This document shows positions 33,846-44,617 of a stretch of 64,000 nt of DNA, piece after piece (position 1 is the first letter of the stretch; every line of letters begins with the position of its first letter). The position numbers and the translations under genes are program-made. This stretch comes from Cyclobacteriaceae bacterium (lineage in GTDB: Bacteria; Bacteroidota; Bacteroidia; Cytophagales; Cyclobacteriaceae). The DNA is taken from NCBI GenBank assembly GCA_016786495.1, contig JAEUUJ010000025.1:1-64000 (forward strand). Reading direction: 5' to 3'. The notes beneath the pieces were generated by a model. The model saw nothing but the letters and a program-made list of their open reading frames with translations, did no database searches and was not told the DNA's origin.

Positions 33846-36800
33846 ATGAGAAGAATCCCCCTCCTGATGCTCATCCTGTGTGCAGCGTGCGTGCCTGCAT
33901 TTTCTCAGGGTGAAATTCCTGTTGACATGTATACGGGAACTCCTTCGATAACAATCCCAATTTGGAATGTCACCACCGGGAGTTTATCCGAACCTATATC
34001 ATTATCATACAATGCAAATTCGGTTCGGCAAAAATCATCAGTGGGACCCGGATGGTCGGTCAGTGCAGGAGGTTCAGTCTCCCGTGAAGTAAGAAGTTTT
34101 CCCGATGATGAAACCGGAACAGTGAAGGGATGGATGTACGTAGCTTCCGGAACTAAGACAGCGGCAACGATTATCGATGAATTTACTCCAACCGCTGATA
34201 CTGTTGCTGGTACTTCGCGGTCAGATGAAGCCTCCGACTATACTACGATTAGCGGGTTCAACTATGCGATGGACACGGAACCGGATGTTTTTTATTACAA
34301 CGCGGGCGGAATATCCGGAAGTTTTGTAATTGGTCCCGATTTGAAAGCGCACACGATACCTTATCAGGACGTTACGATTGTGTTAGACTATCCCAACCTC
34401 GAGACGCCTTCAAATCCTGACAGGCAATTGACCGGATTTACCATCACCACCAATCAGGGTTACATTTACAACTTTTATACTCAAGTCACTGCAACTCGTA
34501 AGTCTTTCCTGCCCAGTATTTTAAATGGCACACCCACGGCCTATGCAATGACCGAATATGACCTGTATAAGACGCAAGTAACCTATACGCGCGAGTGGAA
34601 ACTTACAAGTATTTACGCGCCAGATGGTTCGCATATCGATTTCAGCTATGTACCTTTTTCAGGATCGCATGCATCAAGTACATTGGAGCGTCAATTGGGT
34701 GCATACCAGTATCCGGATCCAATATATCCAACGCATCCTCAAACTCTCCGGGTAGATATACAGTACACGACGCATTATTATGTTAGCACTACCACAAGCG
34801 ACATAATACCTTGGATTGTTGCCGGTTCAACGGGATCCAAGGTAGAATTCATGTACAGTGGCGAAATTCTGAAAAATATAAACATCAGTGATACCCGAAG
34901 GGGTAGTACTTCCGCTGAGCAGTTAGTCAAGACGTTTTTACTTGAATATTTATCGGTATCGGACGTTCTGGACGCCAGTAGCCAGGCAAATACAACACAG
35001 TTTTTAAAAAGCGTTACCGAATTCTCTGGTTGTGACAGACTTCCACCATATCGATTTGAATACAAAGGCATTGAATACAAAGATCTAAATGTACCCACCG
35101 CAGGCTTATACTGGTCGCCGGTACGAGGTGTTGATCTGTGGGGAACTCCAAATGGAACTGTTCAAGAGCGGTCAATTCCGAAAATTTACATATACCCCGA
35201 GAAGCCTACATGGGCCGACCGTTATGGCAGTTTTAAATTAGGTAACGCGGGTACAGAGTACATTTTAACAGGTGCTGACATGGGCGTTTCAGACTCTCAC
35301 ATGAAACTTGGAACATTATTGTCGATGACCAGCCCGGAAGGGGGCACCACAAGTTTTGATTTTGAGGCACATACATATGCTGGTGATGGATTTCAGAATA
35401 TGCCGGCAGGTGGTCTCCGCATTCGTTCTATAACTTATTTCGATGGATTTAACCCGATACCCGTTAAGAAGACCTTTGAGTACGAGCAAGGAAAACTGAT
35501 TAGAAAGCCGATTTATGCTATGCCCACATACGCTTGGAAAAACGGTTCGGGCGTTGCGTACAATCTAACCAACTCCTCCGCACTTACCGACGAGGAGAAA
35601 TGGAAGTACCCTTCACTCCGAACCTCGTTCAATCTTAGCCCCTCCGAAACAACTCACGGAAGTGTGGTAGGCTACAAAAAGGTTACAGTAAAACGGCCTG
35701 GTGCCGGCTACTCGGTTCATGAGTTTTATGTACCCGGAGCATATGGCCAACTTACGGATGGTCAGTGGAAGGCCGTCCCGGTAAGGATCGCGCGGCCAAA
35801 TACAACACCGCTCATGACGCTTGGAAATTTTTCGGTAGCAGGCCAATGGGCCTTCCCGCACATTCCGAGTCCGGATTATGACTATCAGCGAGGTCTTCCT
35901 TGGCGAACAACTGACTTTAATGAAGCGGGCCAAATGGTGAGCAGGTCTGTGACAACTTATCAGGATATTTATAAAACCGGAACCGCTCCGCTAAAAATTG
36001 GGGCTTTGAAATACGAACGCTTTCCCGGAACAGCGGGTGCCAACCGGATTTTTATGTTCGGCAAATATGACGTACCGACCGAGGCACAGCGCGTTCCAAA
36101 AAAAGTGGTCAATACCATTTATGAACCATCTACAGGGACGTATCTGAAAGACTCGATTGAATATCTCTATGAGAGCCCCAATCATAAATATCTCTCGAAA
36201 GTCAAGCGCTATGCCAGCGATGGGAAAATTTATACAAGCTACATGCGATACGCAAAAGATTTTGCCAGTAGTTCCTCGGGTAACGATGATGCTGTGGCAA
36301 TTCATTACATGAATATTTATGATCATGAGGGTATATTAATAGAAAGCTATAATACATTAAAGAACGCGACCGATTCTGCCGAATATGTAATTGGCGGCTC
36401 AGCAGCAAAATTCAGTGCTATGGGCTACAGCGCGGATAGGCATCTGCTTCGCTCCCGCTGGCAGCTTAAGGCAAATCCCCCATTTTTACTCAGCAGCTTT
36501 AATCCTTCAGCAGTCGTAATCGCGAGCGGGAACGGAAAATTTAAACTCGATTCGCGGTATGAGCGCACCGATTCTGTTCAGGTGTATTCGTCAATTCCGT
36601 TTAAGCCTAAAGTCACCCGAAACCCTGTTTCACGCCAAAACACAGTGATTGGCTATGGATATAGTTCAAGCCTGCCCGTGGTGCAATTGACGAATGTTCA
36701 GTTGAGTAACCCAACTGACCTACAAGCAGCATTTTCTGATTTTGAGACAACAACCGGTTTCGAATTTACAGAGGCCTCATCGTATTATGGAACCGGCAGG

Positions 36801-37946
36801 ACTGGTTCACGAGCGTTCTATGCTAAGTACGCACTCAGCAAGAACGTTACCCGTGCGCCTGCAGTGTCAAATTATATCCTTTCATTCTGGATTAAGAGCG
36901 ATCAGACATTTGCGCTGAAAGTTTCCCTGCAAACTACCGGTGGGACCGAATACTCATATGTTAATGTCACCGTACCCAACACAAGTTCGGTGTATAAATA
37001 TGTTCAGGCGGTGATCCCTTTGACAGGAGTTCCTGCAGCCCCAGGTCAATTTAAGGTGGTGCTACAGGCTGCAAGTTTGCCTGCTCCATCGGTCGGAAAT
37101 CCTTACCCCGGACAACTTTCAACCTCGCTCGTGAACATTATCGATGATGTTTTCTTTTACCCGGAAAATGCTGACATGGTATCTACTACGTATACCGTTC
37201 CATTCGGAGCAGCATCCGTCACAACGGCTGGTGGTAGCACCTCCTATCAGGAGTACGATAAACTTGGCCGACCCAGATATACCTATGATCGTGATCGAAA
37301 CATAGTGAGAAGAACCTCTTATAATTATCCAGTCGCAACCCCGCTATTCTCTGATTTTAGTATATCTGAATTTGGCTCGATATCCATTAATACGGCCGTC
37401 ACGTTCACCGCGGCCGCAAACCCGTGTGTTTCGGAAACAATCACGTACGAATGGGATTGGGGGACAGGAACGTTTACTTCAGGAACGGCAATCCAAAGCC
37501 ATACGTTTACGGCAACGGGATCATACGTGGTAAGATTAAGAGTTACCAGTGCCAGCTATGGTTCGAAAACTTCAACGAAAACATTTAACGTTGTATATCC
37601 TCCGCTTGACGCTGAAATCTGCGCGAAGGGCGTGCACGAATTTGTTGGGACAAGTGTTGCAACCCAATACAGTTGTACGGCAATAACAGCTTCGCCTCCT
37701 ACTTCATCGGGCGTTATTTTCCGGGTGACACCGCAAAATGCACTTTCGGGTGAAACATTCACCTATGTATGGCAAATAACTGATCTGGCTTCGATTAACT
37801 GGGTAAATATTGGAAGCGATTCCAACCAGTACACCTATTCCAAAGTATTGCCAACAACTAAGAGTTTTGTGATGCGTTGTGTTGTCACGTCAAACCTGGG
37901 TCGAACAAAGACAACAACTGCCATGGAAGTAATTGTTACCCCGTAA
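33846..37946 (+). CDS. RHS/YD-repeat-like secreted protein with PKD domain, partner of the RHS toxin
   Basis: A 1366-residue protein with signal peptide MRRIPLLMLILCAACVPAFS. The N-terminus IPVDMYTGTPSITIPIWNVT then LSLSYNANSVRQKSSVGPGW-type sequence (here ISLSYNANS) matches the start of RHS/SpvB-like shells. Many YD-like lines follow (TSIYAPDGSHIDFSYVPFSG; SYVTVKRPGAGYS-type segments). A sandwich domain (about 965-1090, FETTTGFEFTEASSYYG), a PKD domain (about 1180-1250, NPCVSETITYEWDWGTGTFT) and an Ig-like end complete it. No RHS core-associated C-terminal cut site or toxin tip is present. It is followed at 10 bp by a small gene and then by the full RHS toxin gene, so it probably forms a shell or delivery partner for the toxin. 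Confidence 0.78.
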   Translation: MRRIPLLMLILCAACVPAFSQGEIPVDMYTGTPSITIPIWNVTTGSLSEPISLSYNANSVRQKSSVGPGWSVSAGGSVSREVRSFPDDETGTVKGWMYVASGTKTAATIIDEFTPTADTVAGTSRSDEASDYTTISGFNYAMDTEPDVFYYNAGGISGSFVIGPDLKAHTIPYQDVTIVLDYPNLETPSNPDRQLTGFTITTNQGYIYNFYTQVTATRKSFLPSILNGTPTAYAMTEYDLYKTQVTYTREWKLTSIYAPDGSHIDFSYVPFSGSHASSTLERQLGAYQYPDPIYPTHPQTLRVDIQYTTHYYVSTTTSDIIPWIVAGSTGSKVEFMYSGEILKNINISDTRRGSTSAEQLVKTFLLEYLSVSDVLDASSQANTTQFLKSVTEFSGCDRLPPYRFEYKGIEYKDLNVPTAGLYWSPVRGVDLWGTPNGTVQERSIPKIYIYPEKPTWADRYGSFKLGNAGTEYILTGADMGVSDSHMKLGTLLSMTSPEGGTTSFDFEAHTYAGDGFQNMPAGGLRIRSITYFDGFNPIPVKKTFEYEQGKLIRKPIYAMPTYAWKNGSGVAYNLTNSSALTDEEKWKYPSLRTSFNLSPSETTHGSVVGYKKVTVKRPGAGYSVHEFYVPGAYGQLTDGQWKAVPVRIARPNTTPLMTLGNFSVAGQWAFPHIPSPDYDYQRGLPWRTTDFNEAGQMVSRSVTTYQDIYKTGTAPLKIGALKYERFPGTAGANRIFMFGKYDVPTEAQRVPKKVVNTIYEPSTGTYLKDSIEYLYESPNHKYLSKVKRYASDGKIYTSYMRYAKDFASSSSGNDDAVAIHYMNIYDHEGILIESYNTLKNATDSAEYVIGGSAAKFSAMGYSADRHLLRSRWQLKANPPFLLSSFNPSAVVIASGNGKFKLDSRYERTDSVQVYSSIPFKPKVTRNPVSRQNTVIGYGYSSSLPVVQLTNVQLSNPTDLQAAFSDFETTTGFEFTEASSYYGTGRTGSRAFYAKYALSKNVTRAPAVSNYILSFWIKSDQTFALKVSLQTTGGTEYSYVNVTVPNTSSVYKYVQAVIPLTGVPAAPGQFKVVLQAASLPAPSVGNPYPGQLSTSLVNIIDDVFFYPENADMVSTTYTVPFGAASVTTAGGSTSYQEYDKLGRPRYTYDRDRNIVRRTSYNYPVATPLFSDFSISEFGSISINTAVTFTAAANPCVSETITYEWDWGTGTFTSGTAIQSHTFTATGSYVVRLRVTSASYGSKTSTKTFNVVYPPLDAEICAKGVHEFVGTSVATQYSCTAITASPPTSSGVIFRVTPQNALSGETFTYVWQITDLASINWVNIGSDSNQYTYSKVLPTTKSFVMRCVVTSNLGRTKTTTAMEVIVTP

Positions 37947-37956
37947 CCCCTGAGCT

Positions 37957-38361
37957 ATGAACCGAATCTTCATCATCATAAGTCTTTTCTGCCTGCTGAT
38001 TAGTAGTCGGGCAATAGCGCAGTCAAGTTTGCTTGACACAACGCATGTTTTCTCATCACACGTTAATGTTGACCTTCGTAGCGGACAGGTGCTCGCTGAC
38101 ACGTTTCATATTGAAATCAGCGCAAGTTCACTGAAGCTTCAGAGTACGCAACGAACCAGTGAATTTCCGGTTGAAAATGTTATCGGAACATGGACGGATA
38201 TAAGTCAAGCCGGTGAGTTAACCTTTGATATTTTGGTGCTTGATGTTCGTGGTAAAGGAAGGCTTGAACGGGTAGACGGATCACTTTACCTGACTATAGA
38301 TCTGTCTGAACGAAAAGACTGGATGAAACGGAGGTTCACCCTTAACACCACAATGCCATGA
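37957..38361 (+). CDS. Small secreted protein between the two RHS genes
   Basis: A 134-residue protein with a clean signal peptide, MNRIFIIISLFCLLISSRAI followed by AQS. The mature part (about 110 residues) has beta-like runs (HSLQVLADTFHIEISA-type region: VDLRSGQVLADTFHIEISAS, GELTFDILVLDVRGKGRLER). No domain is recognised. Its stop overlaps the ATG of the RHS toxin gene by 4 bases (ATGA), and its start is 10 bp after the RHS-like partner gene, so the three are surely cotranscribed. A role in assembly or export of the RHS proteins is a reasonable guess but has no direct support. Confidence 0.72.
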   Translation: MNRIFIIISLFCLLISSRAIAQSSLLDTTHVFSSHVNVDLRSGQVLADTFHIEISASSLKLQSTQRTSEFPVENVIGTWTDISQAGELTFDILVLDVRGKGRLERVDGSLYLTIDLSERKDWMKRRFTLNTTMP

Positions 38362-41300
38362 GAAAGTTTATCACATTTCTGCTCCTCGCTGCCGCTTCCA
38401 TTCCAGTTGCCGGAAATGGCTTCTTACCTCCGCCCTCAATGTCTGGCCCGTCAACGGTGGCGGCAGGAACGTCCAACACGTATTCCGTTACGGCTACCGG
38501 GGTAATTGCTCCGGTATGGAACATATCTTCAGGTACAGCCACCATTAACAGTACCTGGACCAGCGGTAACACATACTATGCTTCCGTAACATGGACTACT
38601 TCAGGCACCGTTCAATTTCTGGACGAAGTGTCAGGAGGCGTGTCAATATCAAAATCAGTAACCGCAATTACAACTCCTGTCACAGTTCCGGCAACCACCT
38701 GCGGACCGGGCACAGTAACCCTTAGCGCTACTCCAGGCTCGGGTGGTGATAAAGTTCGGTGGTACACGGTGGCTTCGGGCGGAACCTATTTTAGCGAAGC
38801 CGCAACCTATACAACCGGTACCATTTCTACTTCGGTTACCTACTACGTAGAAACCTGGAGCACCTCCGCTTCGATGGCCGGACCTCGTGTTGCAATAGTT
38901 GCAGGCTATGGAGCGGTTCCCGGTGCTCCGGCATCTGTAACACCAGCTTCGCTTTGCGGATCAGGTCCGCTTACACTTAGTGCCACGGCCGGAACCAATG
39001 CAAATACAATTCGTTGGTTTTCGTCTCCCGTAGGGGGAGATACGGTGCGCACCGGGCTTAGTTTAACGACACCATCACTCCGTTCACCCGTTATGTATTA
39101 TGCAGCCAGCTACAACAGCACGAGCGGATGCCTTTCTACCAGAACACCTGTGTTGGCCAACGCAAACCCTAAACCTGCCGATTTAATGGCATGGTCTGCC
39201 GAGTCAGCGTATGGCTCAGGTACGGTAACGTTGAGAGGTTTGATGAGTACCGGATACGCCCAGGAAGGATTTTATAGTTACCAGCAGTTTGGCGACCTCG
39301 ATACAGCGCACTACGAAGTCAGATGGTATGCAACAAAAGCAAATGCAGATGCAAATACCGGCAGCCTCAAAACAGGAATTCCATTTACCACTCCCGAAAT
39401 CTCAACTTCCACAATCTACTACGTTCGTGTTAAAGACAAAGCATCAAATTGCTATAGCGATGTGGGTCAGGGGACTGCGGTAGTTGTTCCATACATCTCT
39501 CAGGCAAGTGTTCAAACGGACGTTATTCGGGTTACCGGGAAAAAAACAGATGCTTCACTAAATTCTCTTACCGATGCGGAGAAAACAACCTCTGTTTCCT
39601 ACCTTGATGGCATCGGCAGAACCCAACAGCAAGTTATCGTAAGAGGGAGTACAGATGGAAAAGATATTGTTTCACCGGTTGAATACGACTCCTGGGGCCG
39701 GGCTTCAAAAAGCTACCTTCCGTACAAAGCCACAAGCACGGATGGATCTTTACACTCGGGGTACAAAGTTGAGCAAAAGAGCTTCTACCTTAACACGTCC
39801 GATAAGGTTGCAGATGATAGCGCAGCATATGCGGTTACGGTTTATGATACATCTCCGCTGGGGCGCGTTGTGGAGCAGGGTGGGGTGGGTAAAGGTTACC
39901 AGCCGGGGCAGAGCCATACTTCGAAAGTTGAATACCTGTTTAACACCTCGGGCGACCAAGTGCGAAAGTTCTACGCAAACGGAGGCAGTACCGGCTACTA
40001 TCCTGCCAATGCACTAAGTAAAATGAAATCCATCAGTGCCGATGGTAACCACACGCTTACGTTCACTGATGGCTCAGGCAATACGGTGCTGGTTCGCCAG
40101 CAACTTGCAGCAACGGTCGAGGGAGTTTATACCGACTATCTCGAAACTTATTACGTTTATAATGACCTGGGCCAAGTTAATTTTATTATTTCACCCAAAG
40201 GCGTTGCTGAGTTGAAAGCCAACAGTTGGGCGTTTAATTCAACCATCAAAGACGGCTACTGCAATCAGTTCCGCTACGACAACAAGGGTCGCGTAATTGA
40301 AAAGAAGGTCCCTGGGCAGGCGTGGCAATACATCATCTACGATCCGCTTGGACGCATCGTGCTCACACAAGATGGTATGCTCCGCCCCGACAACAAATGG
40401 ATGTTTATCAAATATGATTTCAAAGGCAATGCCGTGATGACGGGATTGCACACCAATACCACCTACACCACCCGTGCCACGCTCCAAACCTACGTTGATG
40501 GATTGTATGTGGTCGGCCATGCCACGTTTGGTGATGATAAATGGTATGAATATCAGGGTACCACCCTGGAAGGGTACACGAATGTGAGCTTTCCAAGTTC
40601 AAACCTGGAAGTGCTGGCGGTTAATTATTTCGATGACTACGATTTCGACAACGCGAGTGGTGCCGATGTTTCGTATGTGAGTGCCGGGTTAACCGGTGAG
40701 CACACTCCGGCCACGTATAGCCTTGGCCGTGCCACGGGCAGCAAACGAAAAATTCTGGGAACCAGCACATGGTTAAAGAGCTATGTTTTTTATGACGACC
40801 GGGGAAGAACCATCCAGGTGCAAACCACAAATAGCCTTAACACCAGTAACGTTGACCGCATAACCAATGCCTATGCGGATGATGGTCGCCTGTTGTTCAG
40901 CAAAAAACATCACAATAACGGAGCGTATGTGATCCTGAATAAGTATGAATACACAACCCGGGGTCAGCTTTGGAAGTTGTATCAGGATAACGCAGGCACA
41001 GGCAGTGCTTACCAATTGGTCGCTCAGTATGAATACAACGAGTTGGGCCAGTTGGTCGACAAGAAATTACACAATACAGGTGGAAGTAATTTTCTACAGA
41101 GTGTGGACTACCGGTATACTATCCGGGGGCAGTTGAAATCGATTAACAACAGTGAGCTGAGCAGCAACAGCAGTAATGACGAAACGAACGATTACTTCGG
41201 CATGGAACTGCTGTACCATGAGACCGAGAGCGGCCTCACCACCAGCGCCCGGTACGATGGAAACATCTCAGCGATGAAGTGGAAAACCATGGGCAGTGCT

Positions 41301-43748
41301 TCGGGCCCGGCCGGACAGCGCAGCTACGCCTATACCTACGATAAAACCGGCAAGCTGACAACCGCTGCCTACAGGGCGAAAGAAAGTTCGTGGGATAAGG
41401 AAAGCGGGGCGCAAGACGAAACCCTGACCTACGACCACAATGGCAACATCAAAACCCTTGAACGCAAGCAACGAAAACACCAGCTTACAGGTTTAACGGG
41501 TTCGTACACGAATGAAGCTATTGATAACCTCACCTATGCCTATAATTCATCGGACGCGAACAGCTTGCAAAAGGTAACGGACGCAGCTTCTACATCGGCT
41601 GCTTCCGGTTTTAACAATGGCAGCAGCAGCACCAGTAATGATTACACGTACGATGCTAACGGTAATTTATTAAGCGATGCCAACAAAGGTATTACCAGCA
41701 TTGTGTATAACTTTTTAGGAAAACCTACGCAGGTAAACTTTTCGGACGGTAAGAAGATTGAATATGGGTACGATGCCGGCGGCAACAAGCTTACGCAGAA
41801 ACTGTATCAGGGCACCACGTTGCAAACCACCACGCATTACGTAAATGGTTTTGTGTACGAAGCTGCTGGAGCGGGTTCACCGGTTCTAAGCTTCTTCGGT
41901 TCACCCGAAGGAAGGGTTGTGAACAATAGCGGCACGCTTACCTATGAATATTCGATTGCCGACCATCAGGGCAATACGCGGGTGGTGTTTACATCGGCTA
42001 CAATCGCACCAGAGGCTCCGGTAGCAACGTTTGAAGATTCAGGGGGCAATACAAATGAATACGTGAACGTGGTGGGCACTTACGTTGTTTCGGCAACCCT
42101 TGCCAACCATACTCCAGCGGGAAGTAAAGCTGTTCGCATGAATCAAAGTTATCCGGTGGGTCCCGGAAAAAGCTTTAAAGTTTATCCGGGTGATAAAGTA
42201 GACCCCAGTGTGTGGGCTTACTTTGAAGATGCTTCTGGCTATGGTACCAGCAGCCCGGCACTTGCAGCGATCATGGGCTCTGTAGCATCCATGTTTGGGG
42301 GTGTAAGTGGCGGCAGTGGAGAGAGTGGCAAGATTTATTCGGGTATTAGCAACGCATTTTCGGCTACTGGCCTGGCGGGCAACCTTGGTAACTCGCGTCC
42401 GGCTGCCTATCTAAATTATATTTTGGTTGACAAGGATTATAAATTTCTCACGATGGGTTGGCAGGTAATCCCAAATACTAGCTTTACCAAAATGGAAGTG
42501 AAGTTTTCCGCACCGATTGTCGCTTCCGAAGAGGGCTACATGTATGTTTACCTGAGTTATGAAAACGAAAGTAATAACTTCGTATATTTTGATGATTTTA
42601 AGGTAAGCCTTCAACGTTCGAACGTGATCCAATACAACGAATACTACCCGTTCGGTCTCCAAACATCCACCTCTTGGACAAGGGAAAACACGAAAGACAA
42701 TAACTACTTATACAACGCCGCCAACGAACTCAACAAAACCAGCGGTTGGTATGAGATGTTCTATCGTGGGTATGACCCGGCTATTGGCCGGATGCTACAG
42801 GTTGATCCGTACGCTCCGTTGTATGCAAGCCATACAACGTACAACTATGCAGTGAATAACCCGGTGATGATGAATGATCCGAGTGGGGGAAAGGCAGATG
42901 TAATTGATCGTGCTCTTGGCAGCTTGAATCGGATAAGTTCTCGTCTGGCGTCAACATATGCCAGTTACGCTAACGAATGGGCTTTCTCAGCAAGTTCCTA
43001 TTTGATTGATCCAATATTTTACAGTGCGCAGGATTACGCAAGAGGCGGCAGCCTGTTTACGCGAACAGCTGCGGAACGAGCCGAAGCTAAAGGAGAAGAA
43101 CCGCCGCCAGGTAGTTACACCTTTACACACGAAATAGATGGAATTTGGTATGGGGGTATCGTTACGTATGATGCCGATGGGATTATAGATTTGATTACGG
43201 CAGGTGCAACGCACGGGGACGGAGGCCCCTTAATTGAAAAGAGCGCAATCATCTACGACCGTTCAACTGCAGATGTTTGGTATTCCGTTAACGGAACGCA
43301 GGGAGGAGAAAGATCGGACCCAAATAGACTTGACAGATTTTTTGATATTGCAGGAAGGGCAGATGTGGTAGCGAGTTCCATATTAACTTCATTTAGTAAA
43401 GGTTTTGAAACTACATCGGAACAAATAGCAAGGTCTAAATACTGGACACAAGCCACTAAAAGTAGTACATCAACTTTTGCTAAAAACTTAAAGTTTGCCG
43501 GTTATGCTGGGATTGTTGCAAGTACATTTATAAGTGGGTATGAACTCTATTTGAATGGTGGTACTTGGGGCGGTTGGGCGAGATTCGGAGTAGGTTTGGC
43601 TATTACTGCGACAGGGTTTATACCATATGTTGGAGTGCCGATAGCAATTGGGCTGGGTGCTTACGAAGCGGCTGGTGGACTTGATGGATTTTATAAAGAT
43701 ATGGATACATACCAGTCAGTACATCGGCTCTTTACGGGTGGAAAATAA
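38358..43748 (+). CDS. RHS repeat polymorphic toxin with glycine-rich hydrophobic tip
   Basis: A 1796-residue secreted protein with signal MRKFITFLLLAAASIPVAG. Ig-like domains come first (about 25-375). A DUF6443-type region follows (DVIRVTGKKTDASLNSLTDA, SYLDGIGRTQQQVIVRGS), then the YD/RHS shell (YDSWGRASKSYLPYKATS, YDPLGRIVLTQDG, YEYTTRGQLWKLY, YDANGNLLSDANKG). The RHS core ends with YDPAIGRMLQVDPYAP and NPVMMNDPSGG near residue 1507. The variable tip (about 1512-1796) has a beta-like segment around GSYTFTHEIDGIWYGGI and two glycine-zipper hydrophobic stretches (FAGYAGIVASTFISG and GVGLAITATGFIPYVGVPIA), suggesting membrane insertion. Base composition drops to AT-rich exactly in the tip, as for exchanged cassettes. 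Confidence 0.9.
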   Translation: MRKFITFLLLAAASIPVAGNGFLPPPSMSGPSTVAAGTSNTYSVTATGVIAPVWNISSGTATINSTWTSGNTYYASVTWTTSGTVQFLDEVSGGVSISKSVTAITTPVTVPATTCGPGTVTLSATPGSGGDKVRWYTVASGGTYFSEAATYTTGTISTSVTYYVETWSTSASMAGPRVAIVAGYGAVPGAPASVTPASLCGSGPLTLSATAGTNANTIRWFSSPVGGDTVRTGLSLTTPSLRSPVMYYAASYNSTSGCLSTRTPVLANANPKPADLMAWSAESAYGSGTVTLRGLMSTGYAQEGFYSYQQFGDLDTAHYEVRWYATKANADANTGSLKTGIPFTTPEISTSTIYYVRVKDKASNCYSDVGQGTAVVVPYISQASVQTDVIRVTGKKTDASLNSLTDAEKTTSVSYLDGIGRTQQQVIVRGSTDGKDIVSPVEYDSWGRASKSYLPYKATSTDGSLHSGYKVEQKSFYLNTSDKVADDSAAYAVTVYDTSPLGRVVEQGGVGKGYQPGQSHTSKVEYLFNTSGDQVRKFYANGGSTGYYPANALSKMKSISADGNHTLTFTDGSGNTVLVRQQLAATVEGVYTDYLETYYVYNDLGQVNFIISPKGVAELKANSWAFNSTIKDGYCNQFRYDNKGRVIEKKVPGQAWQYIIYDPLGRIVLTQDGMLRPDNKWMFIKYDFKGNAVMTGLHTNTTYTTRATLQTYVDGLYVVGHATFGDDKWYEYQGTTLEGYTNVSFPSSNLEVLAVNYFDDYDFDNASGADVSYVSAGLTGEHTPATYSLGRATGSKRKILGTSTWLKSYVFYDDRGRTIQVQTTNSLNTSNVDRITNAYADDGRLLFSKKHHNNGAYVILNKYEYTTRGQLWKLYQDNAGTGSAYQLVAQYEYNELGQLVDKKLHNTGGSNFLQSVDYRYTIRGQLKSINNSELSSNSSNDETNDYFGMELLYHETESGLTTSARYDGNISAMKWKTMGSASGPAGQRSYAYTYDKTGKLTTAAYRAKESSWDKESGAQDETLTYDHNGNIKTLERKQRKHQLTGLTGSYTNEAIDNLTYAYNSSDANSLQKVTDAASTSAASGFNNGSSSTSNDYTYDANGNLLSDANKGITSIVYNFLGKPTQVNFSDGKKIEYGYDAGGNKLTQKLYQGTTLQTTTHYVNGFVYEAAGAGSPVLSFFGSPEGRVVNNSGTLTYEYSIADHQGNTRVVFTSATIAPEAPVATFEDSGGNTNEYVNVVGTYVVSATLANHTPAGSKAVRMNQSYPVGPGKSFKVYPGDKVDPSVWAYFEDASGYGTSSPALAAIMGSVASMFGGVSGGSGESGKIYSGISNAFSATGLAGNLGNSRPAAYLNYILVDKDYKFLTMGWQVIPNTSFTKMEVKFSAPIVASEEGYMYVYLSYENESNNFVYFDDFKVSLQRSNVIQYNEYYPFGLQTSTSWTRENTKDNNYLYNAANELNKTSGWYEMFYRGYDPAIGRMLQVDPYAPLYASHTTYNYAVNNPVMMNDPSGGKADVIDRALGSLNRISSRLASTYASYANEWAFSASSYLIDPIFYSAQDYARGGSLFTRTAAERAEAKGEEPPPGSYTFTHEIDGIWYGGIVTYDADGIIDLITAGATHGDGGPLIEKSAIIYDRSTADVWYSVNGTQGGERSDPNRLDRFFDIAGRADVVASSILTSFSKGFETTSEQIARSKYWTQATKSSTSTFAKNLKFAGYAGIVASTFISGYELYLNGGTWGGWARFGVGLAITATGFIPYVGVPIAIGLGAYEAAGGLDGFYKDMDTYQSVHRLFTGGK

Positions 43749-43760
43749 AGCAAGACATAC

Positions 43761-44141
43761 ATGAAAAAGATTCATAGTTTCATTTTTTATAGTTTATATA
43801 ATTTTTTTGTAAAAATTGGAAGAAAGGACATCCCTGAACGGAAAGCTGTAGTAGTTTTAAGCCTATGGGAATCTCTTTATTTATTAATTCCTTTTGGTCT
43901 AATAAGATACTTTATAAGTATAGATTTAAGATTTCCAACTCCTGTTGTTGGTGGCTTGTGCATCCTGATATGTATAATAAATTTTTATTATTGGGTCTAT
44001 ACAAAAAGGTACTTAAGGATTTATAGAGACTTAAAAAAGGATATTGAATTTAATAGAAAGTATGGAGTTATTATTCCATCTATATTTTTTCTCATACCGA
44101 TTTTGACTCCAATAGTATTTGCGTTTACAATATGGAGTTAA
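43761..44141 (+). CDS. Small membrane protein, probable immunity protein of the RHS tip
   Basis: A 126-residue AT-rich gene starting 12 bases after the RHS toxin stop. It has three to four hydrophobic segments (VVVLSLWESLYLLIPFGLI, VVGGLCILICIINFYYWVY, VIIPSIFFLIPILTPIVFAF) separated by a basic, helical region (TKRYLRIYRDLKKDIEFNRK). An immunity protein against a pore-forming toxin would be expected in the inner membrane, and the gene lies where immunity genes lie. Two similar small membrane proteins follow at 44618 and 45221, each after a tip or tip fragment, which strengthens the call. No named immunity family was recognised. Confidence 0.65.
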   Translation: MKKIHSFIFYSLYNFFVKIGRKDIPERKAVVVLSLWESLYLLIPFGLIRYFISIDLRFPTPVVGGLCILICIINFYYWVYTKRYLRIYRDLKKDIEFNRKYGVIIPSIFFLIPILTPIVFAFTIWS

Positions 44142-44613
44142 TTACCAAACGCAAGGAAAAGGGCCGCATTTAATGTACGCCGAAATTGGCACAGATGTGT
44201 CTTTATCTTTGTTATCGGTCGCCTCATATGGTGGTGGGGTATATGAAGATGTGATAGCAGGCCGAATTGCGAAACAAACCAAAGGCATGCTTAATGAATG
44301 GCAGCAGATCAGGAATTTTAACAAGGGCTATAAAGCAGGCCGACAAGTAACCTTGACCAGTAAGATACTCAAAAATGTAAGTACTCTTGATGCAATGAAG
44401 GTTGCCTCAAAACGGATGATTGGCGTTGGTTTGGTTTTAGGGGTTGCAGATATGGCGAACAATGATTTCTCAGCAGAATCAGTTGGTTGGTTCGCGGCAG
44501 ATGCGATTATGACTGGGGTAGGCTTAACGGGATGGGGTGCGCCAGTAGCTGGTATTTATTTTTTAGGGCGATTTGCTTACGGTATTTATGAAATGTCAAA
44601 CAAGGGACAATAA
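44119..44613 (+). pseudogene. Orphan (displaced) RHS toxin tip without core
   Basis: An open frame of 164 codons that starts inside the end of the immunity-like gene at a TTG; the first ATG is at 44173. There is no signal peptide and no RHS core. The sequence resembles the tip at the end of the RHS protein: a helical basic part (NKGYKAGRQVTLTSKILKNV), then glycine-zipper hydrophobic stretches (MIGVGLVLGVADMANNDFSA, VGLTGWGAPVAGIYFLGRFA) and a GIYEMSNKGQ end. It is best read as a stored alternative tip cassette left behind when the core was recombined. It could be restored by recombination with the RHS gene. Confidence 0.65.
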
Positions 44614-44617
44614 TTAA

